Shown here in pieces: positions 1-5,772 of a stretch of DNA of 5,874 nt. The DNA is taken from assembly GCA_963169135.1 (NCBI GenBank), contig CAUJEQ010000288.1, positions 1 through 5,874 of the forward strand. The letters run 5' to 3'. The notes beneath the pieces were generated by a model. It worked only from the letters and a program-made list of their open reading frames with translations. It was not told the DNA's origin and searched no databases. How positions within the stretch are numbered: the stretch's first letter is position 1; every line of letters starts with the position of its first letter. Origin of the DNA: Chloroflexota bacterium. Its GTDB lineage: Bacteria; Chloroflexota; Dehalococcoidia; Tepidiformales; Tepidiformaceae. Both the position numbers and the translations under genes were made by a program.

Positions 1-2
1 GG

Positions 3-356
3 GTGCTCGTCCTCCTCGACAACACCCGGGCTTCGGAACGCGCCCTTCGCCGCGCATGGCGCATGGCCCATGCCTACGACGGCGAACTCTACGCCGCGTA
101 CCCGGCGGCGTTGAAGCGCGAAGCTGGCATGGTGCACATCCTTACCGTCGCTCAGGACCTGAATGCCGAAGTGCGCGAGCTGCCCGGCGTGGACCTTGAG
201 GTCGAACTTGGCGCGATCATCAGGAACGAGAGCATCGTCCATGTAACGCTCATCCACCGCCCGGGACGAGGACCTTTGCACCGGAGGACCCTCGCGGAGC
301 GGCTATTGCGAGCGCACCCCCACCTCGCCGTCCACCTGGTCGGCGCGGAGGGGTGA
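3..356 (+). CDS. C-terminal part of a KdpD-like universal stress protein (USP) domain protein (5' end outside window)
   Basis: Seen: the frame is open to the left edge and stops at TGA 354-356. The GTG at 3-5 is probably internal, because the first residues (VLVLLDNTRASERALRRAWR) match the first beta-strand and helix of the USP domain of the potassium sensor KdpD, which usually reads like 'RVLVCVGPSP.S.RLVR'. The end is also KdpD-like: HRPGRGPLHRRTLAERLL, then a final strand AVHLV. Family knowledge: in KdpD this cytoplasmic domain follows the N-terminal nucleotide-binding KdpD domain and precedes four membrane helices and a histidine kinase; it helps sense K+ or second messengers. Odd: the protein ends right after the USP domain, so there is no membrane or kinase part in this frame. 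It may be a short stand-alone KdpD sensor stub or a plain UspA-type protein. The gene is convergent with the tRNA to its right. USP fold fairly sure; KdpD membership moderately sure. Confidence 0.7.
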   Translation: MLVLLDNTRASERALRRAWRMAHAYDGELYAAYPAALKREAGMVHILTVAQDLNAEVRELPGVDLEVELGAIIRNESIVHVTLIHRPGRGPLHRRTLAERLLRAHPHLAVHLVGAEG

Positions 357-423
357 CCAGCGAGGCGATGGAGGGGGGCGGGACGGTATGCGGGAAGAGG
401 TCGTGAGAACCAGGCAGGAACAA

Positions 424-498
424 TGGTACCCCCGGCAGGAATCGAACCTGCGCCTTCGGCTCCGGAGGCCGACACTCTATCCGCTGAGCTACGGGGGC
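424..498 (-). tRNA. tRNA-Arg (anticodon CCG), CCA end encoded
   Basis: On the minus strand all arms of the cloverleaf can be drawn. The acceptor GCCCCCG (498-492) pairs with CGGGGGT (434-428), with one G-U pair. The D stem is GCTC/GAGT with an 8-base loop. The anticodon stem TCGGC/GCCGA encloses the loop CTCCGGA, giving anticodon CCG, which reads the arginine codon CGG. The variable loop has 4 bases. The T stem GCAGG/CCTGC has loop TTCGATT. The discriminator A (427) is followed by an encoded CCA (426-424). Total length is 75 bases, consistent with a normal class I tRNA. It lies 58 bases downstream of the PH-domain gene on the same strand and may have its own promoter (a TACCAT -10-like hexamer at 517-512). 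No integrase or duplicated 3' end is nearby, so it does not look like a used attachment site. Confidence 0.96.
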
Positions 499-513
499 GT
501 ACCGGGAAGCCAT

Positions 514-536
514 GGTATCGCGTCGCTCGCGTTACC
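514..536. repeat. Imperfect inverted repeat between PH-domain gene and tRNA-Arg
   Basis: The arms GGTATCGCG (514-522) and CGCGTTACC (528-536) are complementary except for one central mismatch, around a 5-base loop. As minus-strand RNA this is an 8-of-9 bp hairpin 21 bases after the stop of the PH-domain gene and 15 bases before the tRNA. There is no T-tract, so it is not a classical intrinsic terminator. It could be a 3' end-stabilising hairpin, a factor-dependent stop, or an operator, since one arm overlaps the -10-like TACCAT in front of the tRNA. Function is inferred only. Confidence 0.4.
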
Positions 537-556
537 GCACCACGCCGCAAGGCGGA

Positions 557-1495
557 TCAGGCTCGGCCGAAGGCGACGACTGCTGCCGCCAGCAGGATGG
601 CCTGGAGCAGCCCGGTGCTCGCCATCAGCCACAGGCCAGCCGCGCGCTCCCGCGCATGCAAAAGCATGCCCATCGCGGTGTTCACGCCCACGATCCCCGC
701 ACCCAGGTAGGCAATTCTCAACAGTTCGTCTTTGTCGCCGACCCGCACCACTCCTCCCAGCGCGGGGAAGCTCAGTTCGACCACCTGCGGCAGGCCCGGG
801 TAGCGCGCGAACACGTATCCGCCAAGCACCACACAGGCCGCCGCCCCGATCCCGACGGCGACCAGCGCATGGCGATCGCGCCAGAACGGCAGCGCCGCCA
901 GGCCCGTCGCCTCCGAGCGCTGGACGTGAGACTCCACGGGCCCGAGCTCGGCGCGCGCCTGGATTTCCTCGGCGAAGGCCGCCTGGTCCAGCACGGTGAT
1001 CGCGTACGACTCGTCGTTCGTGACCAGGTAGAGCAGCTCGTCGGGCGAAGTATGGGTCGAGTAGAAGAGCGTATAGCCGATGCGCTTCACGTCGCAGCCC
1101 CCGACGTGGCAGCCCCACCAGTTCAGCCCGCTGACATGGGCTTCATCGAGCGTCCGGCCCGGCACCATCCGCTGAATTGCCTCGATGGGGACGACGATGC
1201 GCCGGAACCCCCAGCGGATCGTGAGGGTGTCGCGATCGATGAGGTAGGCGAGGCTGAAGACGCCGTAGGTCCAATTGGCGAACACAACGGCGAGCACCAG
1301 GCAGAGTCCGGCCACGACCCACGCGACAAAGGTCTTGAGTTCGGCCTCGGCGCCAATTGCAGTCTGGGCCGCGACCCCCGCCGCAATGGCGGCCCACGCC
1401 GTAAACCCGCTCCCGGAGATGACACCGAGCGCGCGAGGCGGCTTGAATGCGACCGGCTCTAGTTTGCGACGCGGGCGCGTGCTGGCGTGCACCAA
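557..1495 (-). CDS. Membrane protein with a bacterial PH-like domain (bPH type)
   Basis: Seen (312 residues): a basic N-terminus, hydrophobic segments at about 31-49 and 56-80, and a soluble stretch at about 81-185. Three more hydrophobic segments follow at about 208-229, 258-279 and 285-308. The soluble part starts YLIDRDTLTIRWGFRRIVVP and runs through IEAIQRM, a GCHVGGCDVKRIGYTLFYST stretch and LLYLVTNDESYAITVLD. This is the beta-strand pattern of bacterial PH-like domains set between membrane segments. Family role is mostly unknown; envelope or membrane-associated binding is inferred. Start: the longest frame begins at TTG 1495 with GTG as the next codon (1492), and a weak GAGAAG lies 8 and 11 bases upstream respectively. 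Either choice overlaps the 3' end of ilvE by about 35 bases, so the gene is probably translated from the ilvE message. No later start leaves the first membrane segment intact. Membrane topology fairly sure; function unknown. Confidence 0.78.
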   Translation of the reverse strand: MVHASTRPRRKLEPVAFKPPRALGVISGSGFTAWAAIAAGVAAQTAIGAEAELKTFVAWVVAGLCLVLAVVFANWTYGVFSLAYLIDRDTLTIRWGFRRIVVPIEAIQRMVPGRTLDEAHVSGLNWWGCHVGGCDVKRIGYTLFYSTHTSPDELLYLVTNDESYAITVLDQAAFAEEIQARAELGPVESHVQRSEATGLAALPFWRDRHALVAVGIGAAACVVLGGYVFARYPGLPQVVELSFPALGGVVRVGDKDELLRIAYLGAGIVGVNTAMGMLLHARERAAGLWLMASTGLLQAILLAAAVVAFGRA

Positions 1496-2385
1496 TGCTG
1501 ATACTTCTCGCTTTTTCCGCGAATGCAGTCGTAGAACAGCTCGCTCAGCTTGCTCGTGATCGGCCCCGGGCGGCCCGTCCCCACGCTTCGGCGGTCCACC
1601 TCAACCACCGGCGTGAGGTGTGCGGCGGTGCCCGTCATGAACACCTCGTCGGCGATGTAGAGCTCGGTGCGGTCAATTTCGCGCTGGACGAGCTCGACGC
1701 CAAGTTCGTTCGTCGCCAGTTCGATCACGCTCTTCGCAGTGATGCCTTCGAGGACGTTGTCGGCGGGCGTGGGCGTAATCAACTTGCCATTGCGGACCAT
1801 GAAGATGTTTTCGCCGCTGCCCTCGGAGACGTGGCCGTTCTCGTTGAGCATGATGGCCTCGTCGAAGCCGTTCGCGTTGGCCTCCGTCTTGGCCAGGGCG
1901 CTGTTGACGTAGATGCCGGTGACCTTCGCGCGCGGCGGGATGCCGGTGTCTTGCACGCGGCGCCAGGTGCTCGTGTGGCAGCGCGCCACCTCGGGGAGGT
2001 AGGCGGGGAAAGGTGTCAGGAAGACGAGCGTGTCGCTCTCCAGGTTGTGCAGCCGGACACCAAGTTGTTCGCTCGAGAGGTACACCATCGGCCGGAGGTA
2101 GACATCCTCAGTGAACGCGCTCCGTTCCACCAGCTCGACCGCGATCTCGCACAGCTGGTCGACTGTCTGGTGCATTTGCAGCGTCAGGATCTTCGAGCTC
2201 TGGCCGAGCCGCTCGAAATGCTCGCGCAGGCGGAAGAGGTAGGTCGTCTGGTCGTCCGGGTTCCAGTTGCCGCGGATACCTTCGAAGACTGCCGTACCGT
2301 AGTTGAAGGCGTGGGTCATCACACCGATTTTCGCCTCGCTCAGCGGGACGATCTTGCCCTGGAAGTATGCGTACGGTGTCGGCAT
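1459..2385 (-). CDS. ilvE: Branched-chain amino-acid aminotransferase (IlvE, class IV, PLP-dependent)
   Basis: IlvE transfers an amino group between Leu, Ile or Val and 2-oxoglutarate in the cytoplasm; it is the last step of their synthesis. Seen (308 residues, the usual length): N-terminal YFQGKIVPLSEAKIGVMTHA, the GTAVFEGIRG substrate-side motif at 30-39 and a FRLREHFERL helix at 51-60. The PLP-lysine context RAKVTGIYVNSALAK places the Schiff-base lysine at K154. The fold-type IV signature with E188 in HVSEGSGENIF is present, as is the phosphate-loop motif TGTAAHLTPV at 251-260. That last motif has His where many relatives have Glu. Start ATG 2383-2385 is preceded by GAGGAGAG at close spacing. 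Family knowledge: D-amino-acid and 4-amino-4-deoxychorismate enzymes share this fold, but the overall match is to the branched-chain group. The gene overlaps the downstream PH-domain gene and lies 75 bases after the lipoprotein gene, a gap with room for its own promoter. Confidence 0.93.
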   Translation of the reverse strand: MPTPYAYFQGKIVPLSEAKIGVMTHAFNYGTAVFEGIRGNWNPDDQTTYLFRLREHFERLGQSSKILTLQMHQTVDQLCEIAVELVERSAFTEDVYLRPMVYLSSEQLGVRLHNLESDTLVFLTPFPAYLPEVARCHTSTWRRVQDTGIPPRAKVTGIYVNSALAKTEANANGFDEAIMLNENGHVSEGSGENIFMVRNGKLITPTPADNVLEGITAKSVIELATNELGVELVQREIDRTELYIADEVFMTGTAAHLTPVVEVDRRSVGTGRPGPITSKLSELFYDCIRGKSEKYQHWCTPARARVAN

Positions 2386-2420
2386 GGCTCTCCTCTACCC
2401 GGTGCTCCGGTGCTGGTCAC

Positions 2421-2426
2421 AGTATA
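2421..2426 (-). promoter_or_regulatory. Possible -10 element upstream of ilvE
   Basis: The minus strand reads TATACT here, one base from the TATAAT consensus. It lies 35 bases before the ilvE ATG in the only gap of useful size ahead of that gene. The position 17 bases upstream reads GGGGCC and does not resemble TTGACA, so this is a weak call: an extended or activator-dependent promoter, or chance. Nothing like an intrinsic terminator for the lipoprotein gene is visible in the same 75-base gap. Confidence 0.3.
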
Positions 2427-2460
2427 GACGCGGGCGGCATTCCGGCCCCTCCCGCTCGGA

Positions 2461-2892
2461 TCAGGGCACGTCGTCGCGGCTGAAAAAGGTTGGATCCTTG
2501 CATTCGGGAATCGTCGGTTCGAGCGCGGCCAGGCGGCGCCGCGCGTCAGCCGGGGGCTCGGGCGGTGCCGTGGTAACCAGCGACGTCGGCTCTTCCAGTG
2601 CAGCCTCGAGGTACGCCACGAACTGCGTGTTGTACTCCTCCAGGTCGGCCGGGGGGTTCAGCGCCTTCATCTCGTCGGCGAAGTCACGCACGACCGCAGC
2701 GATCTCCTCGGCACTCGTCTTGCTCAGGAGGGCATTCGAAAATTTGCTGGTCCCGATGCAGACCGCTCGGAGGTAGTCCTCGTCGCTGCCGGCCGGACCC
2801 GTGGCACTCGGCAGCCCGTCGTCGTCATCTCCACAAGCCGCGGCCAGCAGCAGTGGTACCGCGCATACAAGGAAGAACAGAGCTCGTCGCAT
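2461..2892 (-). CDS. Small secreted lipoprotein of unknown function
   Basis: Seen (143 residues): a lipoprotein signal peptide consisting of a basic start (MRRA), a hydrophobic core FFLVCAVPLLLAA and a lipobox LAAAC with the lipidated Cys at 20. After cleavage the mature protein begins CGDDDDG followed by a flexible Ser/Gly/Pro linker. The rest is a helical domain (about 37-105) and a short Pro-rich link. Two further cysteines, C45 (RAVCIG) and C131 (IPECKD), could form a disulfide outside the cell. Start ATG 2890-2892 fits the signal peptide exactly, though no strong Shine-Dalgarno is visible. The gene begins 37 bases after the upstream 288-residue gene and may be read from the same message. 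The acidic run after the lipid Cys is common among lipoproteins of Chloroflexota and some Actinobacteria. The family is not recognised; lipoprotein status is well supported. Confidence 0.8.
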   Translation of the reverse strand: MRRALFFLVCAVPLLLAAACGDDDDGLPSATGPAGSDEDYLRAVCIGTSKFSNALLSKTSAEEIAAVVRDFADEMKALNPPADLEEYNTQFVAYLEAALEEPTSLVTTAPPEPPADARRRLAALEPTIPECKDPTFFSRDDVP

Positions 2893-2929
2893 GGGTGCAC
2901 ATGCTACACCGGGCTCCCGTTACCGGGGT

Positions 2930-3796
2930 TTAGAGGAGCAGACGTTTCGGCGCGCTCCGCGGTTCGCGGCGCCAGTTGTGCACGAGGTAGCGCTTCTCGC
3001 CGTCACGCTCGATCGTGTCGACCCGGCACCGGTCGCGGCCCTCCACAAGCTTCGCGGCCCCGGCCCGCCAGGCGTCTATCCGCGGCCGGTCCGTGATCGC
3101 GAACACACCATCGAACTCGGCGACCGCATCTACCTGCGCCATGCCGAGCTGGGCAAGCCAACCCAGGCCGAGCTCTGCCAACCCCAGGTGGAAGTCGCGG
3201 TCACCGAACGTCATGAGCACGCGGTCTGGTGCGGATTCGTTCCCGGCCACAAGGAGGGTCGAGCCGAAGTGCGACAGCGAAAGATCCATGGTCGTCCGGT
3301 ACACGGGTCCGAGGATGTCGTGCGCGGCGAGCACCTCGGCGGCCCGGAACGGGTGCAGGCGAAACTCGGTGGCGTGCTGATCGGGGGCCAGCGCGATCCC
3401 ACCGCCTTCGAGCCACTCCCGCCACTCCACCGCATCGGTGCGCAGGACGTACAGCGACGACGCCTGGTAGTCGGCCGCGGCACGGACCAGCGCAATCGCG
3501 GCCACATAGTTGCCCCACTCGATGGCGTGCAGCGCCTCCAGCCGCGACAACCAGCCGCGCGACCAGAGTCCCAGCGCCGCAACCATCTTTTGCGTCCGGA
3601 ACTTCGCCCCGGAGGACGCGTCCGCGATAGAGCCTTCGAGGTTCAGACCGTCGAGCACGCATTCGACATCGCCGCTCAGGACGAAGGTGGTCTGGCGGTA
3701 GGCGTCGGGGCTCCCGCTCGCGTCAGCGGGCGGCTTCGGCGCGCGCGTTGCCACCGGCGACATGCGCGGAGGGGACACCCGATAGCCGCCGCTCAT
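2930..3796 (-). CDS. Protein of unknown family, translationally coupled to the DinB-like gene
   Basis: I do not recognise this family. Seen (288 residues): a Pro/Ser/Ala-rich, probably disordered N-terminus (1-33), then a likely mixed alpha/beta domain. A helical stretch at about 66-118 contains WSRGWLSRLEALHAIEWGNY and AAIALVRAAADYQASSLYVL. A Trp/Glu segment (VEWREWLEGGG, 123-133) and an aromatic/His region, ATEFRLHPFRAAEVLAAHD (142-160), follow. The C-terminal part has beta-strands, including VFAITDRPRIDAW and KRYLVHNWRRE. There is no signal peptide, membrane helix or known catalytic motif, so it is probably cytoplasmic. The helical part loosely recalls helical-bundle families in which a 'GNY..A..L.RAA' helix packs on partners; this is only an impression. 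The start is well fixed: its ATG (3796-3794) shares bases with the DinB stop (ATGA, 3796-3793), implying coupled translation and perhaps a shared task. Real gene likely; function unknown. Confidence 0.75.
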   Translation of the reverse strand: MSGGYRVSPPRMSPVATRAPKPPADASGSPDAYRQTTFVLSGDVECVLDGLNLEGSIADASSGAKFRTQKMVAALGLWSRGWLSRLEALHAIEWGNYVAAIALVRAAADYQASSLYVLRTDAVEWREWLEGGGIALAPDQHATEFRLHPFRAAEVLAAHDILGPVYRTTMDLSLSHFGSTLLVAGNESAPDRVLMTFGDRDFHLGLAELGLGWLAQLGMAQVDAVAEFDGVFAITDRPRIDAWRAGAAKLVEGRDRCRVDTIERDGEKRYLVHNWRREPRSAPKRLLL

Positions 3797-4392
3797 GCTT
3801 CCCCCTCGATCGCTTCATCCGGCATGGCCGCGTAGTGCGCCCGGACTTCCTGCATGAGCTGCTGCTGCCGGACTTTCGAAGGCTCGTCCACAAACTCGGC
3901 GTAAAGGATCCAGTTCAATACCAGCGGGTCGAAGCGTACTTCCGGGACGGCATCGAGCAGGTCGAGCCCGTGGTCGAGGTAGTGCCGTTCCCAGCGGTGG
4001 AACGTCTCAACCGCGCTGTGGGCCCCGAACGGTTCGGCGAGCCGTTCGTCAGGGACGGCATGGAACGCCGCGGAGAGCGCGCGCAACGACTTCCGCAGGC
4101 GAACCAGCAGCTCGGGGAGCGGCGTCTCCGCGTTGGCCCTGGCCGTCTCCGCATTGGCGCGATCGCGGTCGAAGCCCGCTGGCTCTACTGGCTCACCCGC
4201 AAGCCACCGGCCAACGGCGGCCGCATAGCCCTCCTGTGAGTCCGCGAAGTGCGCAACGAGCTGCCGGATCGTCCACCCGGTCCCGTCTACTACCCGCTCG
4301 GCGCCCTCGGCCGGGAGCGGCATCACGATGTGCGTGACGGTCGCCTGCTCGTACATGAAGCGGTCGAGGATCGCGCGGAGTTCCGGCGTCAT
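3793..4392 (-). CDS. DinB-family (DinB/YfiT-like) four-helix-bundle protein, putative metal-dependent
   Basis: Seen (199 residues from ATG 4392-4390): MTPELRAILDRFMYEQATVTH, then TGWTIRQLVAHFADSQEGYAAAV with H48, and later ETFHRWERHYLDHGLDLLDAV with H137 and H141. Family knowledge: DinB-superfamily proteins are four-helix bundles that hold a divalent metal with three histidines, one in the second helix and an HxxxH pair in a later helix. That pattern is present here. Members include bacillithiol- or mycothiol-dependent S-transferases and maleylpyruvate isomerases; which reaction applies cannot be read from the sequence. Start: the frame is open further upstream to 4509, but the extra 39 residues (Arg/Ala-rich) lie inside eno and do not look like DinB. 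ATG 4392 follows the eno stop by one base (TGA-G-ATG), has no clear Shine-Dalgarno and sits just after a strong hairpin, so translation probably depends on ribosomes finishing eno. The repeat ANAETARANAET at 79-90 is an internal duplication. Confidence 0.85.
   Translation of the reverse strand: MTPELRAILDRFMYEQATVTHIVMPLPAEGAERVVDGTGWTIRQLVAHFADSQEGYAAAVGRWLAGEPVEPAGFDRDRANAETARANAETPLPELLVRLRKSLRALSAAFHAVPDERLAEPFGAHSAVETFHRWERHYLDHGLDLLDAVPEVRFDPLVLNWILYAEFVDEPSKVRQQQLMQEVRAHYAAMPDEAIEGEA
4124..4158. repeat. Short tandem duplication (21-base period) inside the DinB-like gene
   Basis: The 14-mers gtctccgcgttggc (4124-4137) and gtctccgcattggc (4145-4158) differ at one base and are 21 bases apart. 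In the protein this gives ANAET twice with a seven-residue period. It falls in the loop between the second and third helices, where a 7-residue insertion would be tolerated. Confidence 0.6.
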
Positions 4393-4393
4393 C

Positions 4394-5743
4394 TCAATGC
4401 CGCGCCCGCGGCGGCCGGCGTTCGCTGCGCGGGCGCGGCCGCGGAGCGGCTTCGCGCACGGGCCGCGGGCCAAGCTGCTTGATCGAGTCCCAGCCCGCGT
4501 AGGTCGCACCCGGCCCGAGCTCCGCTTCGATGGCCAGCAGGCGGTTGTACTTCGCCGTGCGCTCGCTCCGGGCCGGGGCCCCGGTCTTGATCTGGCCCGC
4601 CCCGGTCGCCACGGCGAGGTCCGCGATGAACGTGTCTTCCGTCTCGCCGGAACGGTGGCTGATGACGGCCGTCCAGCCGGCCCGCTGGGCTGTCTCCACG
4701 GCTTCGAGCGTCTCCGTCAACGTGCCTATCTGGTTCAGCTTCACCAGCACGCTGTTCGCGGACTTCTCCGCAATGCCTCGCCGGATTCGCTCCGGGTTGG
4801 TCACCAGTAGATCGTCGCCGACAAGCTGGCACCGGCCGCCGAGCTTCGCCACGAGCGCGGCCCAGCCCTCCCAGTCGTCTTCCGCCAGCCCGTCTTCAAG
4901 CGAGCGGATCGGGTACTTCTCCACCCACGAAGCCCAGTGGTCGACCATCTGCTTCGAGGTCAGCACGCGCTTCTCCTTCGCGAGTGCATATTTGCCGTTC
5001 ACGTAAAGCTCCGTGGTTGCCGGGTCGAGCGCGATGACCATGTCGGTGCCGGGCTTGTAGCCGGCGCGCTCCACCGCTTCAAGGACCACCTGGACCGCCT
5101 CTTCGTTGCCCGGGAGCGAAGGCGCGAACCCGCCTTCGTCGCCCACCGAGGTAATGGCGCCCCGATCGTGGAGCACAGCCTTAAGCGCCTGGTACACCTC
5201 GGCGCCCATGCGCAGACCCTCGCTGAAGGTCTCGGCGCCCACCGGCATGACCATGAACTCCTGGAAGTCGGTCGAGTCGGGCGCGTGCTTGCCACCGTTG
5301 AGGATGTTGAACATCGGAACCGGCAGCCGGTGCGCAGAAGCCCCGCCCAGGTAGCGGTAGAGGGGAAGACCGAACGAGTCGGCCGCCGCGCGGGCGGTGG
5401 CCAGCGAGACGCCGAGAATGGCGTTCGCGCCGAGCTTCCCCTTGTTCGACGTGCCGTCGAGCTCGCAGAGGAGGCGGTCGATGGCGCGCTGTTCGGTTGC
5501 GGGAAACCCTTCGAGAGCCTTGGCGATGGAGGTATTGACGTTCTGGACGGCCTTCTGCACACCTTTGCCGCCGTAGCGCCGGCCACCATCCCGCAACTCA
5601 ACGGCTTCGTGCGCTCCGGTCGAGGCTCCTGAGGGCACCATCGCCTCGCCCATGGCTCCGTCGTCCAGCACGACGGCCACTTGCACGGTGGGATTTCCAC
5701 GGGAGTCGAGGACCTCTCGTGCCTGGATCGTCTCGATGAACAT
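4394..5743 (-). CDS. eno: Enolase (phosphopyruvate hydratase) with an Arg/Pro-rich C-terminal tail
   Basis: Enolase converts 2-phosphoglycerate to phosphoenolpyruvate in glycolysis and the reverse in gluconeogenesis; it is cytoplasmic and Mg-dependent. Seen (449 residues): AREVLDSRGNPTV near the N-terminus, the mobile loop PSGASTG (37-43), and NGGKHAPDSTDFQEFM (149-164), a variant of the usual NGGAHADN loop. Catalytic E203 is in GDEGG. Metal-ligand positions are D240 (ALDPATTELY), E283 (SLEDGL) and D310 (LVGDDL). Catalytic K335 is in VKLNQIGT, and SHRSGETED (362-370) and K386 in KTGAPARSER complete the site. All key residues are present, so the enzyme should be active. Start ATG 5743-5741 has a strong AAGGAG five bases upstream. 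Odd: the normal end (YAG, 415-417) is followed by about 32 extra residues, the last 25 with nine Arg and seven Pro, encoded by a GC palindrome. The gene starts 29 bases after def and runs into dinB. Confidence 0.97.
   Translation of the reverse strand: MFIETIQAREVLDSRGNPTVQVAVVLDDGAMGEAMVPSGASTGAHEAVELRDGGRRYGGKGVQKAVQNVNTSIAKALEGFPATEQRAIDRLLCELDGTSNKGKLGANAILGVSLATARAAADSFGLPLYRYLGGASAHRLPVPMFNILNGGKHAPDSTDFQEFMVMPVGAETFSEGLRMGAEVYQALKAVLHDRGAITSVGDEGGFAPSLPGNEEAVQVVLEAVERAGYKPGTDMVIALDPATTELYVNGKYALAKEKRVLTSKQMVDHWASWVEKYPIRSLEDGLAEDDWEGWAALVAKLGGRCQLVGDDLLVTNPERIRRGIAEKSANSVLVKLNQIGTLTETLEAVETAQRAGWTAVISHRSGETEDTFIADLAVATGAGQIKTGAPARSERTAKYNRLLAIEAELGPGATYAGWDSIKQLGPRPVREAAPRPRPRSERRPPRARH
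4399..4439 (-). promoter_or_regulatory. Perfect 12-bp GC hairpin at the eno/dinB junction
   Basis: The arms GCCGCGCCCGCG (4399-4410) and CGCGGGCGCGGC (4428-4439) are exact reverse complements around a 17-base loop; every pair is G-C. In the minus-strand mRNA the hairpin lies within the last codons of eno, ending two bases before its stop codon and six bases before the dinB ATG. A smaller hairpin, GCCGC-GGA-GCGGC (4438-4450), adjoins it and shares two bases, so the two compete. No U-tract follows, so it is not a standard terminator. Likely inferred roles are masking the dinB start until eno is translated, slowing the ribosome at the end of eno, or protecting the eno end of the message. Confidence 0.6.
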
Positions 5744-5772
5744 GTCAGCTCCTTGTGGCCCGGGGCGGCGAG

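Noticed and set aside
424..498. tRNA-Arg as an integration site for a mobile element
   Set aside because: No integrase, no repeat of the tRNA 3' end and no change in gene style is visible on either side within the window.
512..1462. A 316-residue + strand open frame opposite the PH-domain gene
   Set aside because: The minus strand gives clear membrane helices and a PH-like domain; the + frame gives low-complexity charged sequence.
1447..2427. A 326-residue + strand open frame, longer than ilvE on the opposite strand
   Set aside because: It is the antisense shadow of ilvE, whose full set of catalytic motifs is on the minus strand. The + translation is His/Arg/Val-rich with no motif and no ribosome-binding site.
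2893..2929. Possible terminator after the 288-residue gene (CCCG-GTAA-CGGG)
   Set aside because: The stem is only 4 bp and no T-tract follows, so it is too weak to call.
2801..3835. A 344-residue + strand open frame opposite the unknown 288-residue gene
   Set aside because: It overlaps three minus-strand genes, including the lipoprotein signal peptide region and the DinB stop, and its composition is Arg/His/Pro-rich as expected for an antisense frame in GC-rich DNA.
4393..4509. N-terminal extension of the DinB-like protein to a start at 4509
   Set aside because: The extra 39 residues are Arg/Ala-rich, lie wholly inside the eno tail and come before the natural DinB start MTPELRAILD. The ATG at 4392 directly after the eno stop is the better start.
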